From: Brachypodium distachyon
Taxonomy: Eukaryota > Streptophyta > Magnoliopsida > Poales > Poaceae
Assembly (NCBI RefSeq): GCF_000005505.3
Contig: NC_016131.3
Span: 29,193,001 to 29,257,000, forward strand
Direction: 5' to 3'
DNA: 64,000 nucleotides
The translations under genes were made by a program, and so were the position numbers. This document shows, one piece after another, positions 43,840 through 55,416 of the stretch (positions are counted from its first letter, which is position 1; each line of letters begins with the position of its first letter). A model generated the notes under the pieces. That model was given only the letters and a program-made list of their open reading frames with translations, was not told the origin of the DNA and made no database searches.

Positions 43840-44100
43840 ATATATATAGGGAACATCACCAGTGGCGGGTATTTCGTGGATACCCGCCACTTGTGACCCT
43901 TCCTAGGGTTATTGGTATAGGAGACCACCGGTGGTGGGTATTTCCGGATACCCGCCATTGGTGACCCACCGGTGGCGGGTATATGAAAAACCCGCCACTG
44001 GTAATTGGAACAGCAGTGAGGGTTCACCACATGCCGGTTCCACGCACCAGTGGCTGTGATATTGTATATACCCGCCACTGGTTAATATTTTGGCTCTACT
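43840..44100. repeat. Internal subterminal-type repeat block, left part
   Basis: The block holds several copies of CCAGTGGCGGGTAT and ACCCGCCACTGG motifs, like those at the element ends, but it is positioned between the two transposon genes, just upstream of gene 2. It includes the GC-rich leader of gene 2 on its left. It is not associated with a CACTA terminus that I can find. Confidence 0.75.
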
Positions 44101-44720
44101 ATTATATTCTTATTATATTCTGTGTCTCTCTGAAAATTATGGCACCTGTATTTTAAAGTGTATAATAATTATTTCTTGTCTCACTAAAGATTTCAATGCT
44201 AAATACATTGCTGAAAATGAAATATTTATGCTCTTGTAGTGTTTACTTTGGTTAAAAATTGTTATAAATTACAAAAGTTGCTCAGAATGGTCTAATATTT
44301 GGCATGGAGGTTTCTCACACAACAATATGCCTGTATATGAAGTTTGGTGTCAAAATTCCAAATGAAGCTCATAAGAATACCATATTGGGATCATCTAGGT
44401 AGATATCTTTGATACCTTCTAAGCCAACATCCAAATTGTAACATTATAACAACTTTGGGGTTGATTTTTCCATGTGGCTTCATTAGACTGAGAGATGTTC
44501 CCATGCCAAGTTTCAGCTCATTTTGATGAAAATTGAATTTTATGGAATTAAATTAGCACCAAGGCCACACATAATCACAGAAATTTGTATGAAAATCTAT
44601 GAATTAAGGTCTAAAACTTGTATTGAGAACAAACAATATGACTATACACCCAAAAATACAACTGCTATATTTTTTGGCAACACAGAGAATATAATAGGAT
44701 TATAATAGTGCATTCTGAAA
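44101..44720. other. AT-rich interior between internal repeat blocks
   Basis: No open frame of note and no transposon ends were found. The composition differs sharply from the GC-rich repeat blocks on either side. Confidence 0.35.
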
Positions 44721-45010
44721 CCATTACCAGTGGCGGGTTTCATACAACTCACCGCCACTGGCGAGTTGGACCAGATTTGGGAAATCCCTAAGTCCTGTAG
44801 CATTCATCTTTGACGGGTTTCAGGGAAATCACCGCCACTGGTGTCCACTTCCGGTGGCAGGTTTCCCTGTAATCACCGCCACTGTTACCCCTTCCAGTGG
44901 CGGGTTTCAGGAAATCACCGCCACTGGTGGCCTTGTGCGGGCTACCGCGCGAGGCGAGGTGGGAGTTTAGTCCCACCTCGCTAGTTTACAAGCAATTCGA
45001 CCAGTATATA
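44721..45010. repeat. Internal subterminal-type repeat block, right part, with hairpin
   Basis: Repeats of CCAGTGGCGGGTTTC and TCACCGCCACTGG are followed by an 11-bp perfect hairpin (44954-44964 with 44971-44981, GCGAGGTGGGA/TCCCACCTCGC). After that comes TAGTTTAC and a GACCAGTATATAAGG stretch. The same order, TTTAGTCCCACCTCGCTAGTTTAC then GACCAGCATAAAAGG, occurs at 49.74-49.79 kb near the right end, so this block is a copy of the right subterminal region. Confidence 0.75.
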
Positions 45011-45478
45011 AGGCTTTCCTCCCTTCTCCCACCAGCTTCCGAATATTCCTCTCGCCTGTCTCATGTGCTCCTCGCCTGGCCCGTGGGCCCAGTACCTGTA
45101 CTGTTCTTTGTGGGCTCGGATTACAACCCTGTGGGCCCGGGTCTGCTCTGGCCTAGTAGGTAGTAGGCTGCTCCCGGATTCGCCTGGCTGGGCCCGAACT
45201 CGAAACGCTCAGATGACCCGGGCGGGCTTAAAAACTTTTTTTCTCCTTTATAATGAAAATAACATGTAATAAGATTTTAAAAAAATCCATATCTCTTAAT
45301 TGTTTTCGAAATCGAAACAAGCAAATAAAATATGCATTCACAGTAGAAAAATATTGCGAACAAATTTACGGCATTTGTTTTCAGATTTGAACAAGTTAAG
45401 ATTCGAACCTCGTTAGAATTCAAATTACACTGAAAATCATCAATGAGCATAATTAATCAAAATTTCACAAATAGTGAA

Positions 45479-48400
45479 CTATTGGACAATCTTGTCTTTC
45501 TTCTTTGTTGTCTTCTCTTTCCTCTTATACGTTTGGACCTCATCGTGGCTGCTTCTGGCGTAGGCCTCGTTTTGTGTGGGTAATTTTGACTTATTTCTTG
45601 TCTGGATCGTCCGTCTTGCCACCTCTTCTTCTTGCCTGGTCGTGGGATCGGGGAAACCTTCATAGTCTTGTTGTGAAGTTACTCCGTCGACCCCAACAAT
45701 ACCCCTTTTGCCTCTCCTCACGACTACACAGTTTTTCGCTATCGGGTCTTCTATGAAGAAGACTTGTTTGCATTTGGAATCAAACTGCCATGGTTCAAGC
45801 AGTGCCGAGATTCTTTTGACGTTCACCTGATGACGGGGCCTCTTTTGGAAGAATCATTGTTGTGAACCTACGATCTTCATGCCTGACATCGCGTGCCCAT
45901 CTGATGCGAAACATGGCGATGGTGGGGAAGGTGTGGTCAAGCTCCCAGATCTCTTCGACCACGCCGTAGTACGCTTCAGTCTGGCCTTCGCTGTCGGTCC
46001 CCGTCTCAGCTACGAGCCCTGTACCGCTGTTTTGATACGTACTCTTACGGTCTTGAGCCTTGGTGTAGTACGTATACCCATTCATTGCGTACAATTGGTA
46101 TGTCACGACGTTGCGGTCGGGAAGCCGTGACAACTTCTGGACAATCTTCTCATCTTCACTCGGCGCAGCCCTCGGATACCAAAGATCCTTGAGCCACATG
46201 GCGAATGTAGAAAATTGTTTTCGCTGGATCCAATCATCATTCCTGTTAGGGTTGAGGTTTCAAAATTCTTCGATGTGCTTGTCGATGAACGGCTCGACCT
46301 CTGGCGTGAGTTGCAGCACCATTGTGTGTGCTCTTATAAAGTCGTCCATTCATTGGTGGGCATGCACATTAAGATCCTTCCGGCCAAGCCCACCTTCACC
46401 TTCTAGCTTCCCCTTATGTCATGATTCGGGGACCCCTATGGGTTTGCGGTCCGCCAACCAATCAGTGCAGAACTGAACGCACTCTTCTGCATGATAGCCT
46501 TCCATGAGGCTTCCTTCGGGATGTCCTCTGTTACGAACATATCGCTTCAGCACCCCGTTGTATCGTTCGGGCCCAAACATGTTGTGCAGGAACGATGGCC
46601 CTAACAACAAGATCTCATCGGCGATGTGGACCATCAGATGGACCATAATGTCGAAGAATGTTGGGGGAATGAACATCTCACATTCGCACAATATCTGTAT
46701 CATTGCGTCCTCATTTGTAGGCAATGGTCCACCCTGATGGACTTCTGGCCGATCGTGTCGAAGAAGTCACAGAGCTTCATGACCGTCTCTCTCACCCATG
46801 GCTCCATGCAGCCTCTTATTGCAACCGGAAGTAGCTGCGTGAGAATCACATGGCAGTCATGAGACTTCATGCCTACCAGCTTGTGGCTCTTCATGTCAAC
46901 GAGTTTCTTGATGCTGGATGAGTAGTTCGATGGAACTTTGATGCCATGGAGACACTCGCACATTCTATGCAGCTCGGCTTTGCTCAGACTGTAACACGCA
47001 GATTTGCATCCTTGTTTTCCTGCGGCGCCTCTTCCTCTATCGGCCACAGCTTCTCCCTTATCCCCATCCACTGCAGGTCCTTCCGTGCCTTTGGTCCATC
47101 TTTTGACTTGTCCGCGTGGTGCATCATCAAGCCCAACAGGCTGTCGCACACGTTCTTCTCGACATGCATGACGTCTATGGTGTGACGGCTCTGTAAGAAC
47201 CTCCAGTAAGGCCGCCATCTGGACCAGCAGCCGACTGTGCTTTCCCGGCCACGACTTTGAGGTCCCTGACAAGTTCGTATACTTCATGTCCAGTCAGTTC
47301 CCTCGGTTTGTGCCGCCTCTCTGCCCTCCCGTTGAAGTTTTTCTTATCATCCCTCCACGGGTCCTTCATCTCCAGCCACTTACGGTGTCCCATGTACACA
47401 ATCTTTTTTGATTCTGGCAGGAACAACCCTTATGTTTCGTCCCCGCACTTTGTGCACGCTTTGTACCCATGTGTTGACCCGCACGATGAGTTCCCGTTCG
47501 CCAGGTAGTCATGCACACATGTCAGGAGAGCTGCTCGAAGGGTGAACTCCTCCTTCTTATGAGCGTCCCAAACCTTTCGACCCTTCTCCCAAAGCTCCTT
47601 GAGCTCATCCTTCAGCAGCTCCAGATACACGTTCAGATCAGCTCCAGGCTGCTTAGGGCCCTGTATGAGCATTGATAGGGGGATGTACTTCCTCTTCATG
47701 ACAAGCTGCGGGGGGAGGTTGTATATGAACAGGATCACCGGCCATGTGCTGTGTTTGCTGCTCAAGTTTCCGAACGGATTGATCCCGTCCGTACTCATCC
47801 CGAACCTGATGTTCCTGGGCTCTCTGCCGAACTCGGGGAATTCGTCGTCCAGAGTCCTCCATTGAGCCGCATCTGCGGGGTGTCTGAGGACTCCATCATC
47901 GTTGCGGTACACGCCCTCAGGATCGGTATCCGCCTGAGTCGCGTCGTGGTAGATGAACCACCTGGCCTCCTTCTTGTTCTGGAACCAACGCTCCAGCCTG
48001 GTGCCACACGGGAGATACCATACCGTCTTTGCTGCCGCACCACGCTTCAATTCTTCCTCCTCGCCGCCGTCAAGATTAGGTCTTTCTTCCTGTATTGGGA
48101 TGTTTTGCATACTGGACAGCTGTGCATGTCTTTGTAGTCGCCCTTATATATGATGCAGTCCAGCGAACAAGCATGGTATCTGATGACCTCTAACCCGAGG
48201 GGGCATGTAACTTTCTTCGCCTCGTACGTGCTCTTAGGCAACTTGTTGCCCGGAGGAAGTACCGTACGTAGGTAACTCAGAATCTCCGTGAATCCCGAGT
48301 CCACGATGTTGTATTTTGCCTATATACGCAAAAGCTCGAGCGTTACTTCTAGCACACTGTTATCCATGCCGGCATTTTCATATATTGGTATCTCGGCTTC

Positions 48401-48838
48401 CTCCCTCAGCTTCTCGAACTTACGGGACACCCTCTCATCCTCGGGGTCATCCAACTGATTCTGCAGATGCTGATCGTTCATCATTTCAACCATCCTATCG
48501 GTTGGAACGTCCTGTACTGGATCCTCGCCACGGTATGCTTCTTCACCAGGCTGGTCGTCAGACTCCATGTTTTCCATCTCAATGTCGTCATCGACTTCAA
48601 TGCCATACTCCCCATGAGAAGTCCACCTTGAATAACCAGACACAAATCCCCGCATGAGCAAGTGCATCTCGACATCCTTTGACTTGTACAGCTTGCTGTT
48701 CCGACATCTCACACAAGGACAACACATCTTATCACCCCCTTTCCTATGCATATCTTCCATACCGGCATCGATAAAAGTCTTCAGCCGTTCTATCCACTCA
48801 ACACGTAACCTGTCCTCGTACATGCAAGCACGGCCCAT
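45479..48838 (-). pseudogene. CACTA gene 1: TnpD/transposase_21-type transposase, decayed
   Basis: It is read from 48838 downward. The start is MGRACMYEDRLR with a Transposase-associated domain (CCPCVRCRN). A Transposase_21 core follows (IRYHACSLDCIIYKGD, CPVCKTSQYRKKD, WYLPCGTRLERWF, TDGINPFGN, and VYMGHRKWLEMKDPWR). Next come MHVEKNVCDSLLG, a DUF4218-like region (SHDCHVILTQLLPVAIRG) and a DUF4216-like region (DLWYPRAAPSEDEK onward, with MFRIRWARDV). This is the catalytic protein of CACTA elements. Breaks that I can place: an in-frame TAG at 48320-48322, a frame change between about 48047 and 48110, an in-frame TAA at 47427-47429, and frame changes near 47.2 and 46.4-46.7 kb. Introns were not ruled out for the later ones. 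Enough is lost that it cannot encode an active enzyme. Confidence 0.85.
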
Positions 48839-48859
48839 CGAGCTACAACACAATTGTTT

Positions 48860-49500
48860 TTAAAAATAAAGAAATCAGCTGGATCGACAAAAATGGAAAA
48901 TTTCGGCATGACCTTTGCTAAAAAATAGCATTTTGCACTACGAAATTTGATGCCTGCATCAAAAACAAATTACCCCCACCCACATCGGCACGACGGCCGG
49001 TATCACATCACATAAGAAATACATGGCACGAAGGCCGGTGTCAACACACATTTAATATGTTTGGACATGCACGTACATCGGTCCCGAGGTTAAGCTTAAC
49101 CCTAGGGCTAACCCCCAGGGGCTAAGCTCCCCCATAAGCAGTTAGAGAGAGAGCTGCACAGAGAGAGAGAGCTGCAGAGAGATAGAGCTAGAGAGAGAGA
49201 GCTAGAGAGAGAGGGAGCTCATTGGAGCAAAATTAAAACCATAGAGAGGGCAATCCGGGGGCGGGGGGGGGGGGGGGGGGGGGAGAGCAGAGCTATGCTG
49301 TGGGGGAGCCACAGATAGAGCGGGGGCATACCGGGGGAGCCGCTACAGAGAGATCGGAACCGAATTTCCTGCCGGCGGCCAAGGCGTCATTAATGGCGAT
49401 TTTGCCAAATTGGAGAAGAATAGGAGGAGGAAGAAGGGAGAGGAAGAGGGAGGAGAAGGAGGGAGAGCTACCTTCCGGCCACCGCCTTCAATTTTGGTAG
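48860..49500. other. 5' leader region of CACTA gene 1
   Basis: A repeat-rich stretch: GA-rich simple sequence at about 49145-49215 and a run of about 22 G at 49262-49283. Short open frames here are not domain-bearing. Confidence 0.5.
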
Positions 49501-49589
49501 GACTTCGCCGCCGGTGAGGAGCAGAGCCGCAGCTGGTCCAAGACAGACGCGCGAGCTCGAACAGCTTCGGACTCGCATAGTACTTATAT

Positions 49590-50200
49590 ATAGGAAGGTC
49601 ACCAGTGGCAGGTGTACAGATAAACCGCCACTGGCGACCTCCAGCGGCGGGTGGAAAAATAAACCGCCACTGGAGGCCTCAGCAGTGGCGAGTAACCTGA
49701 GGCCCGTCACTGGTGCTCTCCCACTAGTTTCCCCTCTTTAGTCCCACCTCGCTAGTTTACATGAGGTTTGACCAGCATAAAAGGGATTCCCCCGCCCCAT
49801 TTACCGGTGGTTACTACTCAGTGCTCAGCGCGTTTCCCGTTCCGGTTGAGTTCTAAACGAATGATCGGGCGGTGCTTAAGGGGTTCAGGAAAGGTCACTG
49901 AGACTGAGTAGTACCATCATGTATCGGGTGGCCTACCAGTGGGGGGTATTTTTTACGGCCGCCACTGGTTGTTAGGGTTTCCATGGACATTTCCAGTGAC
50001 GGTGACAAACACCGCCACTGGTGATGGACCACCATTGGCGGTGACTTGTTTCGGGATAATATTCACCGCCACCGGTGGTGGGACAGCAGTGGCGGTGATT
50101 ATCACCGCCACTGGTGGCGCTCGTGGATGCCTCGAGAGGCCTTCAGTGGCGGTGTGTGTTTTGGTCCGTTTTAACTGCCACTGGAGGAGGGTCACGGATG
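49590..50200. repeat. Right CACTA subterminal repeat array
   Basis: Many copies of GGCGGT.../ACCGCCACTGG in both orientations run up to the right terminus. Within it, at 49738-49790, lies TTTAGTCCCACCTCGCTAGTTTAC followed by a CATAAAAGG box, also present internally at 44.96-45.02 kb. Confidence 0.85.
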
Positions 50201-50221
50201 AGATTTCCTGTAGTAGTGTTT

Positions 50222-53200
50222 ACATCGCATGAAATTAATAATCTTGTTGGCGAGTCATTAGGTCACGATCCGTACGTATGCCGCATGCATGTGAGCCTTC
50301 TTGTGCACACGTTTAAGTCCTTGATAAAGACAAGTTGCCGGTAGTAGTCATATGGCTGTGGGCACAGTAAAGGAAGATGGTAGTTGTTAGTTAGCACTAG
50401 TTTTGCAACAATTTGTTTCATTTTTTAGCTGAACGTTTTACAATGGTTTCATTTGGCATGGTGAGTAATATGAATTAAAATCACCACTTTTTATGCAAAA
50501 ACAGTTACTTATAATTTTCTAGAGTCGATTAATATGAAAAAAATGAAATAATCCTAACACATTATCAAACAACAATTTTTTTTGTATGATATATGTTGTT
50601 GTAGAACAACACTCAGAATATAGGGTGCCAATTAATAATAACACAAATGCAGGCGTATACAACGGGCGAAGGTCACCGTGTATATAGAACACAACTAAGT
50701 TCCTGTATGTACGCCGATGTCGATTTGTGTCTCCGGCGTCTCTTTTCATGAGACAATTCACAACGGCTCTTTTCTAGCTTATCACATGAAAATACACTCT
50801 GGTTCGATAATTCAGAATAGTTACTCCCAAATATCTGAATATAGAAAGTTCTCGAGAATCTCAAATCCATTTTGATTTTTCTTTAGCCAATCAAATCCAT
50901 TTTGATAACCATATTTGCTTGATCAAAACATGATATCACTGCTGGTGGGCCATGTTCAATCACGCTTGGGTCCAGCTAAAATTAACCTGACGACGATGAT
51001 TAAGTATCGCCATTGCCCATTGGTTCTCAATAAAAAAGGGTAATGTTGTTAGAAGTTGCAAGTTCACATCAGTGATCGCGCACTACAGCATGGGCAATCA
51101 GGCCTAGCTAAATGCCGATGGCGATGGTCAAATCCACTAGTTCTCAATAAAACCCGTTGAAAACTTTAATAAATGAGCCTCACCTAGTTGAATAAATATA
51201 TTGGGCTGGAAAGCTGACGTACAACGACCCCGCAGGAGGGAAACTCCACTACCGCATAGCTATTTGATCGAGCTCAAATGTGGAGTCGGCGAGTCTTGTG
51301 CATGAAAAAAGAACCTCAAATGTGGAGGCACACACCCTGGCAAGGGCTTGAACTTCTCGGCAAGTTGGCCGATATCTCTGGCTTGTAGAGTTCCTTTTTT
51401 TATCCCTCTAAAGAAGTTAGTTAATCAATAAAGTGGCGGCCTCTTTTCCTTAAAAGAAGAACCATTTCCTAAAAAAAGAAATATTTGATCGAGCTGTTCT
51501 AAGAAAATTTACTTGATCGATCGGATAGAACACAAATCGACGTCACCCTAGCCGCCGGAGACAAGAGTCCCCAAAGTCGTGATCTTCCGCCGGTCCTCTC
51601 GTCTTCGATCACTGACTCGGTGTCGAGAGATCACAGATGAGCAGAACCACAAATCAACATCTAGACGTACGACCTGCATTGCAAATCTCCTGTCACATTG
51701 CGTTTAATGATCTTAAGTTATCATCGTTGGGTAGCGACTCACACGGATTTTAATTTTATCAGGCATCTTTATTGATAGTTTTTATATCTGTTTTTTCATT
51801 CCTTTGTACTTTCTTTTTAATCATCAAAACAAATGTTTCATAAAAAGCGCGTGTATCTTTCCGAAGCATGAAATTGGAGGTGCCATAAGACAAGACAGAG
51901 ACACTGATATGCACGGTTCTAAGCTTAGTAATTAAAGAAATTAATTTGATGAACTTTCTGTGGCAGCAGATTTCACCTTATATTATCTCGTGCACCGCAA
52001 TGTGCGTTACTCTGTAGGTTGTGTTCGGATGATGACCAAATCATACTTTCCCCAAAAAATTGTTTATGACAAAAAAGATTAGTCCATGTGTGATGGATGT
52101 ACTCATGCTGATTTCCACCCACGGACGTGTCATCGTAGATGACGGGCAAGTTCACATGTACCGGCTTGATATCCCTACCCGCTCCTTTGCGTTTACGGCG
52201 TGACACCAAAGGCAATGAAATAAGTGGGAATTTGAAACCAGGCCGTACTCGAAGCGCACATGGACGATCAGGATTTGTAATGGTATGCACCCGTATATCT
52301 CTCGCTTTGGATCCGTCACTGGGTATATATTTGATAGGTTAAGGACAAAACCTAAAATTTATTAGTATAGTGTTAAACGCAATATACTGCATTAGACTAT
52401 CATGACAACTTTTTCATTGCTTTTTCGAAGAATCATTGGAACATTAAGTAGGAAGCTCACTGAATTTACCAAAGTCTATTTTTTAAACAAGATTTATTAA
52501 TGAGTATTAAAAGTTATAATTCTACATATCAACATGATCTAAATTTATCTATGGCTACTAATTACATCGCATACGAGCGACTGGCTAGATAGCAAATGAG
52601 AAATCATTTACTAATCAAATATCGCTACGAAGTCAAAAACCAAACGATTAGCTCATGATCTAAACTGAAATACGAGTATCGATAGCATAATTGCGTAAAA
52701 ATTTAAGCCCACATGATGATTTTCAACAAAAAAATAAGTCACCTACTAATATAGTTTGCCATACACATGACCCATCGGCGCAATCCAAGTGATCGACCAA
52801 TTTAGCTTGCAAACATTGATCAACTAACATGTTGTGAACTTTAAATTATGGACTACGATCTAAAACCACATAAATGTGAAACCCCAGGTTTCGAAGACTC
52901 AAATTATATAGCTTAATCACCATATTTCACAAAATAATACAAAATCCTTTATTACAAATAAATATTTCAAAAATTACAAAGAAGTCTTTTAATTTTACAT
53001 TCGACCCCTTGGGCAGAATCTTAGCACTTAAGAAACCCTTAGGTGGGCCCAGATGCATGAGTGGCATTTGTCACATGATGTTTGCCATTCGTCAAGCTTC
53101 AAGACATGTGTGTGCCATGCATCTAAGCCACACAACACATGTCATCACCATACTACCCACCGTAAATAGCAACTTTTTTCCACCGACCACCACATTCACC

Positions 53201-53525
53201 CACGGTCATTCCTCACCTTTCTCTGTACTGAGTTTCTTTTTTTTTTGCTGCAAAGGAATGGGCAGTTACTAAATTTTCAGATTTGCTTATGTGTGTCTCT
53301 GCTTGTTATACAAAAGTTACTAATATTTTCATATTACATGCTTAGTGGCCTAGTGGGTCGTAAGCCACAGGCTGCGGATGCAAGCTTCCTCCTTCATGAA
53401 CGCAATCGCCAGCAGGAACAATTTTCCCGACTGAAAGAATCGCGAAATCTGCGAGTGTTTTGGCCAATGCCATTTCACGGTACCCTTAACTCGCTGTAGA
53501 GGAATGCGAGTGCCAATTAAATCTG
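50222..53525. other. Intergenic region between the two large transposons
   Basis: About 3.3 kb of mostly AT-rich sequence. No gene was recognised. The stretch 51.1-51.5 kb ends with AATCAATAAAGTGGCGGCC and could be an old retroelement 3' end. The last 180 bases (53.34-53.52 kb) are more GC-balanced with an open frame on the minus strand, but no domain was found. The retrotransposon LTR begins immediately after. Confidence 0.4.
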
Positions 53526-54512
53526 TGTCGCACCAGTGGCACCCGGGGTACCACCGCTGAGTGACACGTCGGCCCCGTTCCCAAGTCCCCGGGAAGGTCT
53601 CGTCCCGGGAGCGTCTATGAGCAGCCCGGCAAACTACCTGCCCGGAAGGGGCTTGCGGGGCTTCTGAGGAAAATCCCACCTGGGCACCTCCCGGGAAGCT
53701 GCTTCCCGGGGAGGGGTTCCCGGGCGCGCTGGGCCCGGGCGCTTCCCGGGGTCGACTTACCGGGGCAGAGGGTTCCCGGGCGCATGCCCCCGCCCAGGCG
53801 TGGGGCCCAGAAGACAGGTCAACAGCGCCGCGCGGGCGCGTGGCGGGTGTGGGGTGCGTGGCCCCACCGGGGCAAGGAGTAAGGCGCGCGGCTCAGTAAA
53901 TGAGCCGACCGACGGGTTGTTACCCGTCCGATCAAAAGAACAATGGCTGTCCAATCCTACTCTAGGGTTCTAGACCCCTAGCGGCGGAGGTGGCGTCCAT
54001 GCACGCCACCAGCTCACCGAGGGAGAGCTGGATGCCTCTCTGCTCGACATTTGTAATCCATGCGCCATGGCACCTGTGGCATCTCCTTAAGCATAAAAGG
54101 AGGACCCCCGCCAACGGTCAGGGGGTTGGGTTCTCGTTAGGTTGGTTAGCTTGGTTCAGCTCATTGGCATTCTTGCTAACAGTGATCGAGAATAGCAAGG
54201 AGCACTTAGCCAAATAGGGGCGAGACCATCCGGGAACCCCCTAGGGGAAGAACTTGTAAACACTTGGTTTCGGTAAAAAATACAAGCTCAGACAAGCAGG
54301 ACGTAGGGTTTTACACCTCCGGGTGGCCTGAACCTGGATAAAATCTCTTGTGCATGAGTTCTTTGCTTGCATACACGTTGGGTGTACCCCTCTCTGGACT
54401 GCGTACGCCATCGGCCACGCCGGCGATCGCCGGAGCGATCCCCGACGCCCCTGCCGAACCTAAAAGGGGGTGCGCCAGCATGCCCCCGGTGTCGGAGCCC
54501 CGTGCGACGACA
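53526..54512 (+). repeat. 5' long terminal repeat (987 bp)
   Basis: It starts TGTCG and ends CGACA, a 5-bp inverted terminus of the TG...CA type, and is followed two bases later by the primer binding site. A TATA-like CATAAAAG lies at 54092-54099, in a plausible position for the U3/R border. The LTR is very GC-rich on its left half. The 3' LTR is not in the window, so age cannot be estimated here. Confidence 0.8.
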
Positions 54513-54514
54513 TC

Positions 54515-54533
54515 TGGCGCGCCAGGTAGGGGG
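54515..54533 (+). other. Retrotransposon primer binding site
   Basis: TGGCGCGCCAGGTAGGGGG begins with TGG, as expected for pairing with a tRNA 3' CCA end, and lies two bases after the LTR. I cannot name the tRNA with certainty. Confidence 0.65.
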
Positions 54534-55416
54534 CGCGAGAGGAGAGCTCGTCAGTGACCGCCGGCGGTAGTGTCTGCGTCAACGTCGGCTTCGTCCTCTG
54601 CGCCGACTGAGCTGCCACCATGCCCCCCAAGCGGGTTGGTGACCCACGGATAGGCGCGGGTGAGGCCCCAGCGGCACACACGCGGTCGCACGACGTGCGG
54701 CCCGAGTCGGGGCTCAGGAGAATCCCGAGCCCTCGAAGTCACAGCTGCCTCCCCCGCCTCCTCGGCCTTCTGCAGACAATCGGCCGAGGGGACCGGCTGC
54801 CCCCAGTGCCGGGGCCAGTCGCGCGAGCGGGTATGGTGCTGCTCGTGCCGGCCAGCGAGTTGAGTCGCGGGCCGAGAATGTCTCGCGGTAGCGGCACCAG
54901 GAGCACACTGCGTCGCGGGCAACCCCCGGGGGTTCGCACCCTGCGCACCCGGAGGCATCCGGGGCCAGAGTGGGAAGCAGCCGTTCGGGAAACCGGATGC
55001 CCCCCGTACGAACCCCGGCGGAAGCCATCATCGCTACGCGCGTCATGGTGCGGTACGAGCCGCAGCAGGGCACGCTGGCGCATGAGACCTGGGGCGAGGA
55101 GTTGGAAGCGCTTCTCGCCCTAGCCGCCTAGCAGCCGCAAGGCGAGGGCGTCTTGGTAGGCTCCGGCCACGGGCAGAATCCGGAGCGCAGAGACGCGCCA
55201 CCTGCCTCGCGACAGGGGGAGAACCCTCCCCCTTCGCAGGGAGGCCAAGGAGAGGGGGGTCCGGAGGGGTCCTCAAACTCATCGCCGACCGTTCCGGGGG
55301 GCGATGCGCGTGGCATCTTGAATGCCCGCCAGCAGGAAGATTTGCGTCAGCGCTTGGAGCGCCGGCGCAGGCGCGAGGTAGAGCGCCAGCGCCCATAGGA
55401 GCAGGAAGATGCTCCC
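54534..55416 (+). pseudogene. Leader and degraded N-terminal part of gag
   Basis: Open frames at 54620-55123 and 55153-55398 are fragments. The reading frame that leads into the main gag ORF is interrupted by TAG at 55129-55131 and at 55396-55398. The encoded part is low-complexity and rich in Gly, Pro, Arg and Glu. The original start codon is not clear; ATG at 54997 is in the right frame. Confidence 0.5.

Larger units (their letters stand above)
38939..50218 (-). mobile_element. CACTA (En/Spm) DNA transposon, about 11.3 kb
   Basis: The left end is CACTACTCCAGAAAA (38939) and the right end GATTTCCTGTAGTAGTG (to 50218), whose complement starts CACTACTACAGGAAATC. The adjoining 3-bp sequences are TGT and TTT, so the expected 3-bp target duplication is imperfect. 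Both ends carry dense arrays of a short motif (CCAGTGGCGG and its complement CCGCCACTGG) at about 38959-39270 and 49590-50190, the usual transposase-binding subterminal repeats. Two decayed genes lie inside, both on the minus strand, so the 50.2-kb end is the 5' end with respect to transcription. A further repeat block lies at 43.85-44.94 kb. The family name cannot be given without a search. Confidence 0.88.

Noticed and set aside
49590..50190. Regularly spaced short repeats that could be mistaken for a CRISPR array
   Set aside because: The copies occur in both orientations with uneven spacing and belong to transposon termini in a plant genome.
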